Origin: Smittium mucronatum
Taxonomy: Eukaryota > Kickxellomycota > Harpellomycetes > Harpellales > Legeriomycetaceae
NCBI GenBank assembly: GCA_001953115.1
Contig: LSSL01000817.1
Location: 9,409-31,469, forward strand
Direction of reading: 5' to 3'
DNA: 22,061 bases
The notes beneath the pieces were generated by a model, which was not told where the DNA came from, did not search any database, and was given only the letters and a program-made list of their open reading frames with translations. Below, piece after piece: positions 10,967 to 20,983 of this stretch. Position numbers and translations under genes: made by a program. Position 1 is the stretch's first letter; each line of letters begins with the position of its first letter.

Positions 10967-13789
10967 ATGAGGGCACATATCTTTTCTTTACTTTTATCAA
11001 CCATTCATTTGATCTCGGCTAAAAAAGATTTCGTTATTGGATATGATGGAGATAATCATGTTGTTAAAAGGGGATATGGTGGGCACATGAATTCAGGTTA
11101 TGGGGGCCGTTATAACTCAGGGTACGGAGGACGTTATAATTCAGGATACAGAGGTCGATACAACCATGGATACAGAGGTCGATATAACCCAGGATATGGA
11201 GGACGCTATGGTCCTAGATATGGAGTTGTTTATGTCCAAGGATATGGTGGAGATATCGGAGGAAATGTCGGAGGATATGACAATTCATTGGGCTTTAAGG
11301 TGCCAATAGTCCCCGATGCCCCTGTAGAAGAACCTATTAATGAACCTGAAGTAGTGACAGTCACTCAATCTGTAGTTGTTCCGGAGACTAATCCATACGG
11401 TGGTGCAACTGAAACCGTAACTGAAACTAAGTACAAAGTTAAAACTAGGTTGGTAACAAAAGAAAAACCAAGAGTTTCGTATGACCATCGAAGCAGTACT
11501 AATGATAATTACGGGTATCAAAAAAGTGAATACAATGCTAGTCCGTCCTATGACTCTAATGTAAATTACAATGTTGGCAATTCATATGAAAGCTACGTAC
11601 CAAGCCAAAATTCTGAAAGTTCCTATGAAAAGCCTGAAAACTACAATCCTAACTTTGATACAAGATTAGTTAAAAGATACCAAACTAGTTATATAGAAGT
11701 TTCTAAAACTTCATATGGTGGATACTTGAGTGATGAATCATACGTAAAACAACCTACTAAAACTTCTGAAAGTTATTTTTCAAAGCACGCTAAAAGTAAT
11801 ACTGATAATGATAAAGATGGGTATGATGAAAATAATGCAAATCAATACAATAATCAAAATAGCTCTATTAACCAAAGCTATTCTCGGAATATTTCTAAGT
11901 ATTATAAAGGATTCGGATTAGGATACAATAGCTATAAATCAGAATCAAATCAAAGCTTATGCCAAGAAACTTCTGAATACAAACCCACCAGAACCATAGA
12001 GAAGGGTGTTTACAAATATGAATCTTATGCTAGAACAATCTCGAAGAACGGATATAATATTCAGAAAAATGAATATAGCAGTGAAAGTATAGGTTATTCG
12101 GGAAAATACAAAAGGGGATATTACAACGATTATTTTCAATCGAAAACTGTGAAAACACCATATCAAGTCAGTGGCAACAATTATCAAAAATATGCCCAAT
12201 CGGTTGAACCCACTGGAGATGGAAGTACCTGTAATGAAGATGAATCTACTTATTCTGATAACTCGAGCACAGAAAGCCCTAACTATAACTACCAACAAGA
12301 TACTGAATCAGTTGAACCCACTGAAGATGAAAGCACCTGTGATGAAGAGGATTCCAGCTATGTTAGCAGCTCAAGCATAAAAACTTCCATTTATGACTAC
12401 CAACAAGATACTGAATCAGTTGAACCCACTAAAGATGAAAGCACCTGTGACGAAGAGGAAACTACCCATTCTGATAACTCAAGAACAGAAAGCCCTAACT
12501 ATAACTACCATCAAGATACTGAATCAGTTGAGCCCACTGATGATGAAAGCACCTGTGACGAAGAGGAATCCAGCTATGGTAGTAGCCCAAGTTCAACGAG
12601 TTCCATTTATGGATACCAACGATACACTGAATCAGTTGAACCCACTAAAGATGAAAGTACTTGTGATGAAGAGGAGTCTACCTATTCTGATAGCTCCAGC
12701 TCAGAAAGCTCTAGCTATAATTACCATAAATATACAGAATCGGTCGAGCCCACAAAATATGAAAGTACGTGTGATGACGAGGAATCTAGCCCCGTTAGCA
12801 GTTCAAGTTCAGTCATAAATAGTTATGATTATGACAATAGTTATAATTATAAACGGTATAATGGATATGAAAGTGTTTATGACGGCGATGATGATGAATC
12901 TACTGTTTCTAACGGTCCAAGTTCAACAAGCCCCGTCTATGATCACCAGAAATACATTCAATCAGTCGAACCAACCCCTTATGAGAGCAGTGAAGAAGAA
13001 GAAGAAGACGATGATGGTGACGAAAATTACGAATCCACTTACTCTAACAACCCAAGATCAATAACCCCTGTCTATGGTTATCAACAATATTCCCAATCCG
13101 TCGAACCATCCTCTGATGAATCCACTTACTCTAGCAGCCCAAGCTCAAAAACCTCTGCCTATGGTTATCAACAATATTCTCAATCAGTTGAACCAACCTT
13201 CGATGAAATCGCCGATGATTATTACGAATCCACTTACTCCAACAGCCCAAGCTCAAAAACCCCTTCCTATGGTTACCAACAATATTCTCAATCCGTCGGG
13301 TCATCCTCTGATGAATCCTCTTACTCTAACAGCCCAAGCTCAACAACCCCTGCCTATGGTTACCAACAATATTCTCAATCAGTTGAACCAACCTCCGATG
13401 AAATCACCGATGATGATTACGAATCCACTTACTCTAACAGCCCAAGCTCAACAACCCCTGCCTATGGTTATCAACAATATTCTCAATCCGTCGAGCCATC
13501 CTCTGATGAATCCTCTTACTCCAACAGCTCAAGCTCAACAAACCCTGTATATGATTATCAACAATATTCTCGATCAGCTGAACCAACCTCTCATGAAAGC
13601 ATCGATGATGAAGAGGAATCATATTATGAAAGTGATCAGAGTTCAACAAGCCCTGTCTATGGCTACCAACAATATTCTCAATCAGTAGAAACAACCTCTT
13701 ATGATAGCACTGATGATGAAGAGAGATCATATTATGAAAATGATAATAGCTCAGTAATGCCTACATATAAACCAACAAGTTCCTATTAA
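10967..13789 (+). CDS. Secreted Gly/Tyr-rich and acidic Ser/Tyr/Glu repeat protein
   Basis: One uninterrupted frame of 940 codons. Residues 1-18 form a signal peptide ending in ISA before KKDF. Residues 36-83 are six tandem octapeptides of the type GYGGRYNS, giving a basic block, followed by more Gly/Tyr-rich sequence to about 107. The middle part, about 108-400, is Tyr/Ser/Asn-rich with little order. From about 405 to the end, roughly 14 repeats carry the core SVEPT with YxYQQY before it and acidic, Ser-rich runs after it. There are no membrane spans after the signal peptide and no GPI-type hydrophobic tail. Seven cysteines are present, six of them at the same place (STC followed by acidic residues) in the first six repeats. 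Dibasic KR pairs at 34-35, 236-237 and 382-383 could be Kex2 sites. I recognise no family. A cell-wall, spore-coat or adhesive material protein is the likely class. The stop is followed in frame by 12 more codons of similar flavour. Confidence 0.85.
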   Translation: MRAHIFSLLLSTIHLISAKKDFVIGYDGDNHVVKRGYGGHMNSGYGGRYNSGYGGRYNSGYRGRYNHGYRGRYNPGYGGRYGPRYGVVYVQGYGGDIGGNVGGYDNSLGFKVPIVPDAPVEEPINEPEVVTVTQSVVVPETNPYGGATETVTETKYKVKTRLVTKEKPRVSYDHRSSTNDNYGYQKSEYNASPSYDSNVNYNVGNSYESYVPSQNSESSYEKPENYNPNFDTRLVKRYQTSYIEVSKTSYGGYLSDESYVKQPTKTSESYFSKHAKSNTDNDKDGYDENNANQYNNQNSSINQSYSRNISKYYKGFGLGYNSYKSESNQSLCQETSEYKPTRTIEKGVYKYESYARTISKNGYNIQKNEYSSESIGYSGKYKRGYYNDYFQSKTVKTPYQVSGNNYQKYAQSVEPTGDGSTCNEDESTYSDNSSTESPNYNYQQDTESVEPTEDESTCDEEDSSYVSSSSIKTSIYDYQQDTESVEPTKDESTCDEEETTHSDNSRTESPNYNYHQDTESVEPTDDESTCDEEESSYGSSPSSTSSIYGYQRYTESVEPTKDESTCDEEESTYSDSSSSESSSYNYHKYTESVEPTKYESTCDDEESSPVSSSSSVINSYDYDNSYNYKRYNGYESVYDGDDDESTVSNGPSSTSPVYDHQKYIQSVEPTPYESSEEEEEDDDGDENYESTYSNNPRSITPVYGYQQYSQSVEPSSDESTYSSSPSSKTSAYGYQQYSQSVEPTFDEIADDYYESTYSNSPSSKTPSYGYQQYSQSVGSSSDESSYSNSPSSTTPAYGYQQYSQSVEPTSDEITDDDYESTYSNSPSSTTPAYGYQQYSQSVEPSSDESSYSNSSSSTNPVYDYQQYSRSAEPTSHESIDDEEESYYESDQSSTSPVYGYQQYSQSVETTSYDSTDDEERSYYENDNSSVMPTYKPTSSY
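11072..11215 (+). repeat. 24-bp minisatellite encoding GYGGRYNS-type octapeptides
   Basis: Six tandem 24-bp units in frame encode GYGGHMNS, GYGGRYNS twice, GYRGRYNH, GYRGRYNP and GYGGRYGP. A seventh, worn unit (RYGVVYVQ) follows. Gly and Tyr positions are kept best and the Arg is kept in five of six, which suggests selection for a flexible, positively charged, aromatic chain. The first unit follows directly on a Lys-Arg pair. Confidence 0.9.
12180..13786 (+). repeat. About 14 acidic SVEPT-core repeats in the C-terminal half
   Basis: The core (E/Q)SVEPT recurs about 14 times, with variants SVGSS, SAEPT and SVETT, each preceded by a Tyr/Gln motif such as YGYQQYSQ. Units 1-6 carry STC plus DEEE-like acidic residues, hence one cysteine each. 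Units 7-14 lack cysteine and alternate short and long acidic linkers. A less regular insert with YNYKRYNGYESVYDG separates the two classes at about 12820-12900. Spacing and sequence differ enough that the older units are clearly diverged, while the later ones are nearly identical. Confidence 0.85.
13100..13489 (+). repeat. 195-bp higher-order tandem repeat
   Basis: The segment starting GTCGAACCATCC at 13100 recurs with close similarity at 13295 and again, partly, at 13490. The spacing is exactly 195 bp, or 65 codons, each time. Each period contains one short and one long SVEPT-type unit. The high similarity points to recent duplication or ongoing unequal exchange. Confidence 0.8.
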
Positions 13790-13828
13790 GGCTACCCAGT
13801 TAGTTATGGAGGAATAAACTACGCTTAA
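13790..13828 (+). other. In-frame 12-codon extension past the stop of the repeat protein
   Basis: Directly after the TAA at 13787-13789 the same frame reads GYPVSYGGINYA and then TAA at 13826-13828. The Tyr/Gly-rich tail, including SYGG, resembles the rest of the protein. It could be the original C-terminus cut off by a point change to TAA (for example from a Tyr codon), a readthrough tail, or a sequencing error at the stop. The context after the stop (TAA G) is not a known strong readthrough signal. Confidence 0.5.
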
Positions 13829-15174
13829 TATGAAAATGTTCAAACATTTTGTTTTCCTTCAAGCTAAAGAAACTGCTAATCATAATTTCACTAAAATAAT
13901 ACTGTAATAGTTTAAAAAATTATTGCAATATTCATGTTCTAACTTTTTCTTAATTTATGATATTTATTTTCATTCGTCAATATAATTATTAATTAAAACG
14001 GCCACTGTCCACTTTATTGTTATTATTTTCTGTCTGAACATAATTTTTTCGCGAGAAATTTGACTTGAAAATTCATAAAGAATTATCATTCAGCTCCTTT
14101 CTCCTTAGTTTGAATATAATATTAATATCTTTATCGTAAATTGAGCAGATCGACATTTCGCCAATATATTGTGACTTTATTTGATAAGATTATAGTATTG
14201 ATTTTGTATCTGTAATTTTTTTTAAAGAGCTCTAGATCCATATAATTTTTAATACCTAGAACATCGTAAATTGTATTATTTCCGTCGTTTAATAACACTC
14301 CTGATAGTGTTATAATGAAATAGTCTTCTAGTATTGGGGAAATAAAAAGTATCTATTGTTAAACCATGTGTAACCATGTTCCCTTTTTTTTATTGCATCG
14401 CATAATTTTATTTATAAACTCACTTCTGAAAAATGGGTTCCCAAAAATAAGTTCTTTCTATGTAAAATTAGCCCATTAAAATTAAGATGCACTCGATATG
14501 GGAATATAATTTGGAAGCAGAAAGGACTGGATATCAAACCACCTTGTATAAAATGTTAAGGTTTAATGAATTTTTTGATTAAAGAAGGAACAGGAATATT
14601 CCCTCCAAAAAACACAATGAAACTGAATGCCTATATTATGAAGGTTATATGAGATTATGCGGATTTCGAAGTATAATCCAATCTAAAAATAGTATGGATC
14701 CGACAGAATCTCGTGAATGTTGGCTTCCCGTATCCATTTCTCTTTCTCTTTACCCCCGCATACAATTTTAAGCAAATAGAATCTCTTTATCTATTTGTAA
14801 AAAACAGAGTGATTTTCTTAAGAATTATCAGTACGTGATTTGATGAAATGATTAAGCTAAATTTAGGACAGATCTATTAACAATACTTAGATTGTATCTG
14901 TATTAAGAATTATTAGCCAATATGTGCCTTTGTAACTCTATAAGTAAGTCGTGAAATCCATTGGTTTATAAAGTATTGAAATTAAACATTTGAACTTATT
15001 CAGATGAAAATGAGGCTGTCTTTATGTATCAATTTTGGATCTCTTGTGAATAGTGAATAGTGAATTTAAGAAATAAATCAAAAGAATTTGCGACGTGACA
15101 TCCATTTACGATATTTCGATCTTTCCTATATGGACCGCTTTTATCCCTTTTTCCGATAAAATATATCGACATAT
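13829..15174. other. Intergenic region upstream of the kinesin gene
   Basis: No gene is seen. It holds a pyrimidine-rich tract at about 14729-14757, short tandem GAATAGT units at about 15050-15065, and the presumed 5' leader of the kinesin. Tiny open frames occur, for example from an ATG near 14718, but have no support as genes. An AATAAA at 13813-13818 overlaps the extension of the repeat protein and could serve as its polyadenylation signal. Confidence 0.6.
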
Positions 15175-18100
15175 ATGACATCTACAACTAACATCAAAGT
15201 TCTAGCCCGATTCAGGCCTCAAAATTCTAGAGAAATTATAGAGAATGGTCAGAATGCTATAGAAATAATTGATGACCATTGCGTTCGGATAAAAGTTGGT
15301 TTTATTTATCTTTCGAGCACATTCTTAACCTGATTGTCATCCTCTTTATTCACCTCACACAAAATTTCGAAAGCATGTCTAATAGAATTTTTTTTACATT
15401 TTTTTAGCAAAATGAAGAGGGGAATCTATTGTTTTCTTTTGACAGAGTTTTTGGTCCAGAAGCTGATCAACAAAATTTGTTTGATTATTCGATAAAGCAG
15501 ACTGTAGAAGGTAAATACTTTTAATTTATCTTTTTTAGATCTTTGTCTAAAAATCGTTGGAAATAGATGTATTTAACGGTTATAATGGAACTGTATTTGC
15601 ATATGGGCAGACCGGATCCGGTAAAACCTTCACAATGATGGTAAAGACATCAAATTTTCTTATTTGAAAATCTTCAATTTCACTTGAAATTATCTAATAT
15701 CCTTTTTTTTCATCATTAAAATTGACTTTTTATTCTAACTTTAAAACTCCTTTTAATAAATTTAGGGTCCTGATATCGATAATGATGAAACCAAAGGTGT
15801 TATACCCCGGATAGTCCAAGGAATGTTCAATAAAATCGATCAATCCCCTAATTCAATAGAATATTTTGTAAAGGTCTCTTACATGGAAATTTACATGGAA
15901 AAAATTCGGGATTTATTAGACAGTATGCATTAATTACAAATATCTTTTAAACCTTCATATATATAATTTCTCTCTTAATATTCATAAAATTTATTGGGAT
16001 TATAGCTTCTAAAAAGAGATTACAAGTACATGAGGATAAAATAAATGGTGTACACGTAAAAGGACTAACAGGAATATTTGTCAGTTCTGTTGAAGAGGTT
16101 TATGATGCAATGAAAGCCGGAGGAAAATCTAGAGCCGTAGCCCATACAAGTAATTTTACATTTCCATTCTGTTCATTATTTTTTTGGCATATCCTCGTCT
16201 CTAATTTCTATTTCCTCATTATTTAAAAATAATTATAAAAAAACTATAGATATGAACGCTGAAAGTTCTAGAAGCCACTCGATACTTCAAATATCAATTA
16301 AACAGGAAAATACACTGGATGGAAAAATTAAATTGGGAAAACTATTCCTAGTTGATCTGGCAGGGTCAGAAAAGTTGGGAAAAACAGGAGCTACTGGCCA
16401 AACCTTAGAGGAGGCTAAAAAAATTAACAAATCCTTGTCTGCATTAGGAAATGTTATCAACTCTTTAACTGATGGAAAATCCACTCATATCCCATATAGA
16501 GACAGTAAGTTAACAAGAATTTTGCAAGAATCTCTCGGTGGAAATTCTAGAACCACTTTGATTGTCAACTGCTCACCTTCTTCATTTAACATCTCTGAAA
16601 CTATTAGTACTCTTCGATTCGGAACTAGGTACTATTCCCTATATTTAATTATCTTTTAATATCAAATTGTTTTTATATTTGATAATTTAGAGCTAAATCC
16701 ATCAAGAACAAAGCCAAGGTCAACCAAGAATTTAGTCCTGAAGAGTTAAAGCTCATGGTCAAGAACTTAAACTCCAAAGTAAATACCTACAAAACTTATA
16801 TTAAATCTCTTGAAGACGAATTGAAAATATGGAGAAGCGGTGGGAAGGTTGACCCAGAAAGTATTTTATCCTCCAGTGCCGCTAGCAGTCCAAACTCGAT
16901 TATACATAATAAGCTTATCGGTTCTAGAGGTGGCTCGTTAGGTGCAAATAGTTTATTTCTCAGGGAGGGGAATAATAGTCCCAGGTTATCCGCTATGGCG
17001 AAAAAAAAATCATCAGCAGTTACCAGTGAGGAAGATTATGATGACGACGATTATGATGATGATGAAGGCTCCGAGATAGACAGTCACCAAGAAAGTGAAA
17101 TTATTAAGGAATTGGGGAGAAATTTCACTAGCCCTTCACTCTTTAATAGCCTAGAAGAAAAGTCTAAAGAAGAACTTTTCAAGGATTTGTCGGATTATAA
17201 CTTGAGATTAATTTCAAAACTTGATGAAGTTGAAAAGGAGCTAATTGAAAAAACTGATGAATGCAAGGATTTGCAGACCAAATTGGCTTCCTGTGAATCA
17301 GAAATTGATAATATCCTGGATATTTACAAAGAAAGCATGTCTCAATTAGTGGAATTGAGAAAAGAAAGAGATGACGCATTAGCAGAACTGGAAAATGGAA
17401 AAATCGAAATAGAAAAACTTAATGAAAATCTTTTGGATAGTGAGCAAGCGAGACGCGCTCTTTTAGAGAGTAGCATATCTGCAGACTTTGCACTAAATGA
17501 TACCAAGGGTCCATCAGAGACTTGGACCAGCCTCGAACAGCTCGATTTGGGTAATGATATTCAGAAGGGGGCAATTGGAGTTCCTATAAATTCCTTAAAA
17601 AACTCAGCCTACTCTAGTTGCTCAATAGATGAAGATTTATCTATTCCGGAGACTATGCTTGAAACTACTTCACATGTAAGTGACTTTGGTATGGATCTTA
17701 ACCTTAATGACTGCTCTCAGGAGTTACAATTAAAATATGATAACCTGGTAAGATGTTTGAATGAATTAAGAACAAATAACAATAATTTAAAAGCAAAGAA
17801 CCAGATACTCACAGAAAAATTAGTAGGCATGAAGTCTCTTTCTGCAAATTTAAACAACGAGATTTCTCGATTAAAAGAAGAGATTAGCTCTTATAAACAA
17901 AATCAAAGTACTGTTGATGTGGTTTCAACCATAGAGCAATTTAAAGCTATTAAGGAACAGATCGAAATGCTACAAAATACTCAGAATGCATTAGTTGATC
18001 TAGCAAAAAGCTATAAAAACAAAATCCGACAGTTATATGAAAGTGTTGCTATAAAGGATGGTCGTATAAGGGCTCTTGAGAGACAAAGTAACCTACAAAT

Positions 18101-18368
18101 ATTTGCTAATCAACGTAGAGAACAGAGGGAACAGAGGGAACAAAACAGGGATGTAAACTTCATATCGGGATCTCATACTATTAGAAAGAAAAGTCTTCGA
18201 GACAACCAACCTTCACGTGAAGAATCTTATAACTACATGGAAAGGGCTGAAAGTCGGCATTCCACAAACGATCATGGTTACGGTTACCGTAATTTAGATC
18301 ACTTAAAAAATGAAGCTCCCGGTTATAGACGAGTTGCTAAGGCTATTAGAGGAGGGAAGTCTAGGTAA
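15175..18368 (+). CDS. Conventional kinesin heavy chain (fungal kinesin-1), 7 exons
   Basis: ATP-driven, plus-end-directed microtubule motor that carries vesicles and other cargo in hyphae; fungal members work without light chains. Exons: 15175-15294, 15408-15510, 15567-15640, 15766-15922, 16006-16149, 16250-16628, 16691-18368. All six introns (56-125 bases) are GT-AG, and joining them gives 884 codons in one frame; Neurospora kinesin is about 930. The start gives the family N-terminus with VLARFRPQN. The P-loop GQTGSGKT is at 88-95, switch I NxxSSRSH at about 202-209, switch II DLAGSE at 235-240 and [14 protein letters not shown] at 279-292. The neck carries the fungal-type Tyr362 and Trp373. 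Coiled coils lie at about 480-580 and 690-830. The tail ends in [12 protein letters not shown], matching the IAK autoinhibitory motif. An acidic run (439-454) sits in the hinge. The 5' donor of intron 1 (GTTGGT) is the weakest, but phase and motor homology support it. Confidence 0.95.
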
Positions 18369-18785
18369 ATCACACCATTAGATCTGTGCTTTCAATTCGA
18401 TTTACGAATCTTTTTTCTGGGTTTTATTCGGAATATATGTACCTTTGCTACTATTGGCTGGATCCGATTTGGACCCTTTCTCCCAAATAGTATTGAAATT
18501 GTATTACCAATAGAATTTTATAAAACGTTTTTTTTTATTCAAATTAAATCAAAAAAAAAATTAATCGAAACAAAAGATTTTCTCATCAATTAATTTTAGT
18601 GTTTGCACTATAAGGCTTTATACCTCTAAAAAAGATCAAAATATAATATTTAACGTTTGATTTTCTGCTGCTTAGTTCTTTCAATTCGGAAGAAATATAG
18701 CTGTATACGCAATACTCGCAATTCACATTCTCTATAATACCCTAGAAAAAACATATAAAATTCTTTTTTGAATTTTTAAATCACT
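18369..18785. other. Intergenic region between kinesin and A49 genes
   Basis: No gene is present. It must hold the kinesin 3' end and the A49 promoter. A TATA-like CATATAAAAT lies at about 18750-18759, about 30 bases before the A49 ATG, too near for a clear core-promoter call. No strong AATAAA was seen for the kinesin transcript. Confidence 0.5.
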
Positions 18786-20529
18786 ATGAGTGCAAACAAA
18801 AATCAAACCTCAAAAAATAAACGTAAAAATGACCAAACAACTCCGGAATCTAAAAAGGTTAAGATAAATATTGCCCCAAGTGTGGCATCCACTCCCATTC
18901 TAGGTAATCCTTCATCTTTCAATCGAGTAGTTTATAATAATATAATTTTTTGAAAAAAGATAAATAATAATATATATATATATATAGCTAAATTCTCTGG
19001 AGTCGAGCCCCCTTCTGACGCAAGCTTCAAGGTTTATTCTAGGGATGGAAAAAAAGAGAAAAAGTATTTTGTCAATTCACAAACCGAGCGCATGGATTTT
19101 GTAGGCTCAAACTCCAGCGAAGATTCGCAATTCAGTAGAGCTGCCAAGTAAAAAAATATATTGTCTTTTTCTCTTTACTGTATTTTCTTGATTTTGGGAA
19201 TACCTTTTAACTTTTGATAGGTACTTTGTCGGGATATTTGACAAGGAGAAAAACTCAGTCGTCTTCCATCCAGCACCCGTGGTTTCGTTCGAATCGTTCA
19301 TAACAGAACAGATTTCCAATGTCGAAAAAAGTAGCAACATTAAAGACAGAGTTATTCAAGCCAGAAACGATCTCGGTCTGTCATTTGGTAGTAAGAAAAG
19401 AAAATCTGTTCTTAAAGCTAGAGAACGCAATGTTATCGATCTGGCTTCAATATCAAAATCTGAAGAACATATTACAAATTCCATCCAAGTTATTACCAGC
19501 AAGTTACCATCTGTCAAGGAATTGAAAAATTCAAACGATGATAATCGACCTGTTCCCCGTTTCTCTTTAACTGAAACAAGCGTCAAATTGGTCTACGACT
19601 CCGAAGACTATGCACCAAGCCATATTCTGGAATTAATTAAATCTAGCGCTCCAATCAGTAACAGCAAGAGTGCCGAAGAAATTAGATTATTGCTCAAGAT
19701 AAACTCTGAATTTGTCATTAACAGAATCGCCAAGTTGAAAAATTTCAATTTGAAATCCGTCAATGATTTGCATAAATATATTTTGTTATCTTTAATGCTC
19801 AAATTTAGAAACGTGAAATTTTCAGATTTCAAGTCCAAAAAAAAACTCTTTGATAATTTTTCAGAGTTCCCTTCTGGTGTAGCAGAATACTTGAGTGGTA
19901 AATTTACTGAAAACTCTATTTCTGATACTGGAAAGAATAAGTAAGTGCACAAACCTTCTATTCTATATTAACCTGACCAATATTTCAGAGATATCTTATT
20001 TTTACTATTGTGTCCAAATTTATAAGCACCTTAACATATTAAATCTTTTCTTTTTCTTCACTAATACATACATATTTTTTATCTTTCATAGATTCGCCTT
20101 TACCAAATTTTCAAAGGACAAAATCACCAGTTATATCGCTATTTTAATGTTGTCTCTAAGTGATTTCCAGATTGAAGTTTCTACTTTTGCCAGAGAAATC
20201 GGACTAACCAATTCACTGTAATTACTTTTTTTTCTCGCCCATTGTTATTCGTTCTTATTTCACTTTTATCCTTTCCATATATAATTTTTTTATCTTTAAA
20301 ATACATTTTCTTTTTTTTTTCTAGAGCATCTGACTTCCTAAGAAGTATTGGTTGTAAAGTCAATAGAGGCGTCATGAGACGGGATGACAAAAAGAAGCCT
20401 CCTAAAGATGAAAAAAATCCTTCAGAATCCGATGATGAAGACCAAGAAACTTTACCAGTTGTGACATTTGCTGAATTATCAGCTCCTTTGGTTTTCCCGG
20501 TGGTCAGTAGATCAAACCGCAAGAAGTAG
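18786..20529 (+). CDS. RPA49: RNA polymerase I subunit A49 (Rpa49/PAF53), 5 exons
   Basis: Pol I-specific subunit of the nucleolus. With A34.5 it supports initiation and elongation on rDNA; it is related in role to TFIIF and TFIIE. Exons: 18786-18903, 18988-19147, 19221-19940, 20092-20217, 20325-20529. All four introns are GT-AG and the joined frame has 442 codons; yeast Rpa49 has 415. The N-terminal part (about 40-110) holds YFVGIFDKEKNSV, matching the dimerisation domain. The linker at 141-152 (RNDLGLSFGSKK) and the following RERN-ID stretch match the yeast A49 pattern closely, as does the later NDDNRPVP. The C-terminal part (about 210-400) corresponds to the tandem winged helix, with ITSYIAILMLSLSDFQIEV and LASDFLRSIGCKV. 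Basic clusters near the N-terminus suit nuclear import. The C-terminal region has an extra acidic segment (SESDDEDQE) before the final basic NRKK. Confidence 0.92.
18971..18986 (+). repeat. (TA)8 microsatellite at the 3' end of A49 intron 1
   Basis: A pure TA run reaches the AG acceptor of the intron (exon 2 begins at 18988). The usual pyrimidine-rich tract is absent there, unlike in the A49 introns ending at 20091 and 20324. Confidence 0.8.
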
Positions 20530-20603
20530 GCCATCACAATAGATTATGTTCGTCTCTATTTCTGATACAAAACTCTTTTTCATAAATACTTCATTTCTTT
20601 CTT

Positions 20604-20609
20604 AATAAA
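20604..20609 (+). terminator. Candidate polyadenylation signal of the A49 gene
   Basis: AATAAA lies 75 bases beyond the stop at 20527-20529, after a T-rich stretch. This is a sensible distance for a fungal poly(A) signal. The motif is common in AT-rich DNA, so support is moderate. Confidence 0.4.
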
Positions 20610-20965
20610 CAATAATTTTCAATAGGCAATTTATTAAATTGATTGATTTCAAAAAAGTTAAAATTTTTATTTTTTTATCACTATTTAAAAGATTTTTTTT
20701 GCTTGAATTTTTCAAAATAATTTTTTTTCGACCCAAATAAAGATCTATAAGATGTAATTCTATGGATTTTTTTTTATCACAGAATTTCATTGTAAGATTT
20801 CTATGAAAATCATATTTTTAAAAAAGATAAACTAATTTTCAAATATCAAAGCTCTATTCGAAATAAAGAAAATTAAATTCTACCAACTATTTACATATGG
20901 GGCTCAATCATCTATTTCCAATACTCTCTATATGTTAATTTATATGTTTCTAAAAAAAAATCGCC

Positions 20966-20983
20966 TAATGAATTAATTCATTA
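20966..20983. repeat. Perfect 18-bp palindrome
   Basis: TAATGAATTAATTCATTA equals its own reverse complement. All but two bases are A or T. It could bind a dimeric homeodomain-like factor (TAAT cores), or be chance. Confidence 0.6.

Noticed and set aside
12171..13688. Long alternative-frame and antisense open frames inside the repeat-protein gene
   Set aside because: They follow the repeat period and are by-products of the repetitive codons of the 940-codon gene; none has its own start context or a sensible composition.
14718..14780. 20-codon ATG frame in the kinesin upstream region
   Set aside because: Too short and without support. An upstream open frame effect cannot be judged without a mapped transcript start.
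15299..15300. Alternative donor GT for kinesin intron 1, four bases further on
   Set aside because: It would leave the wrong phase for the acceptor at 15407, which must join in phase 0 to give the conserved [10 protein letters not shown].
15538..15539. Upstream AG as acceptor of kinesin intron 2
   Set aside because: Use of this AG brings an in-frame stop and loses the [14 protein letters not shown] motor sequence. The AG at 15565-15566 restores it.
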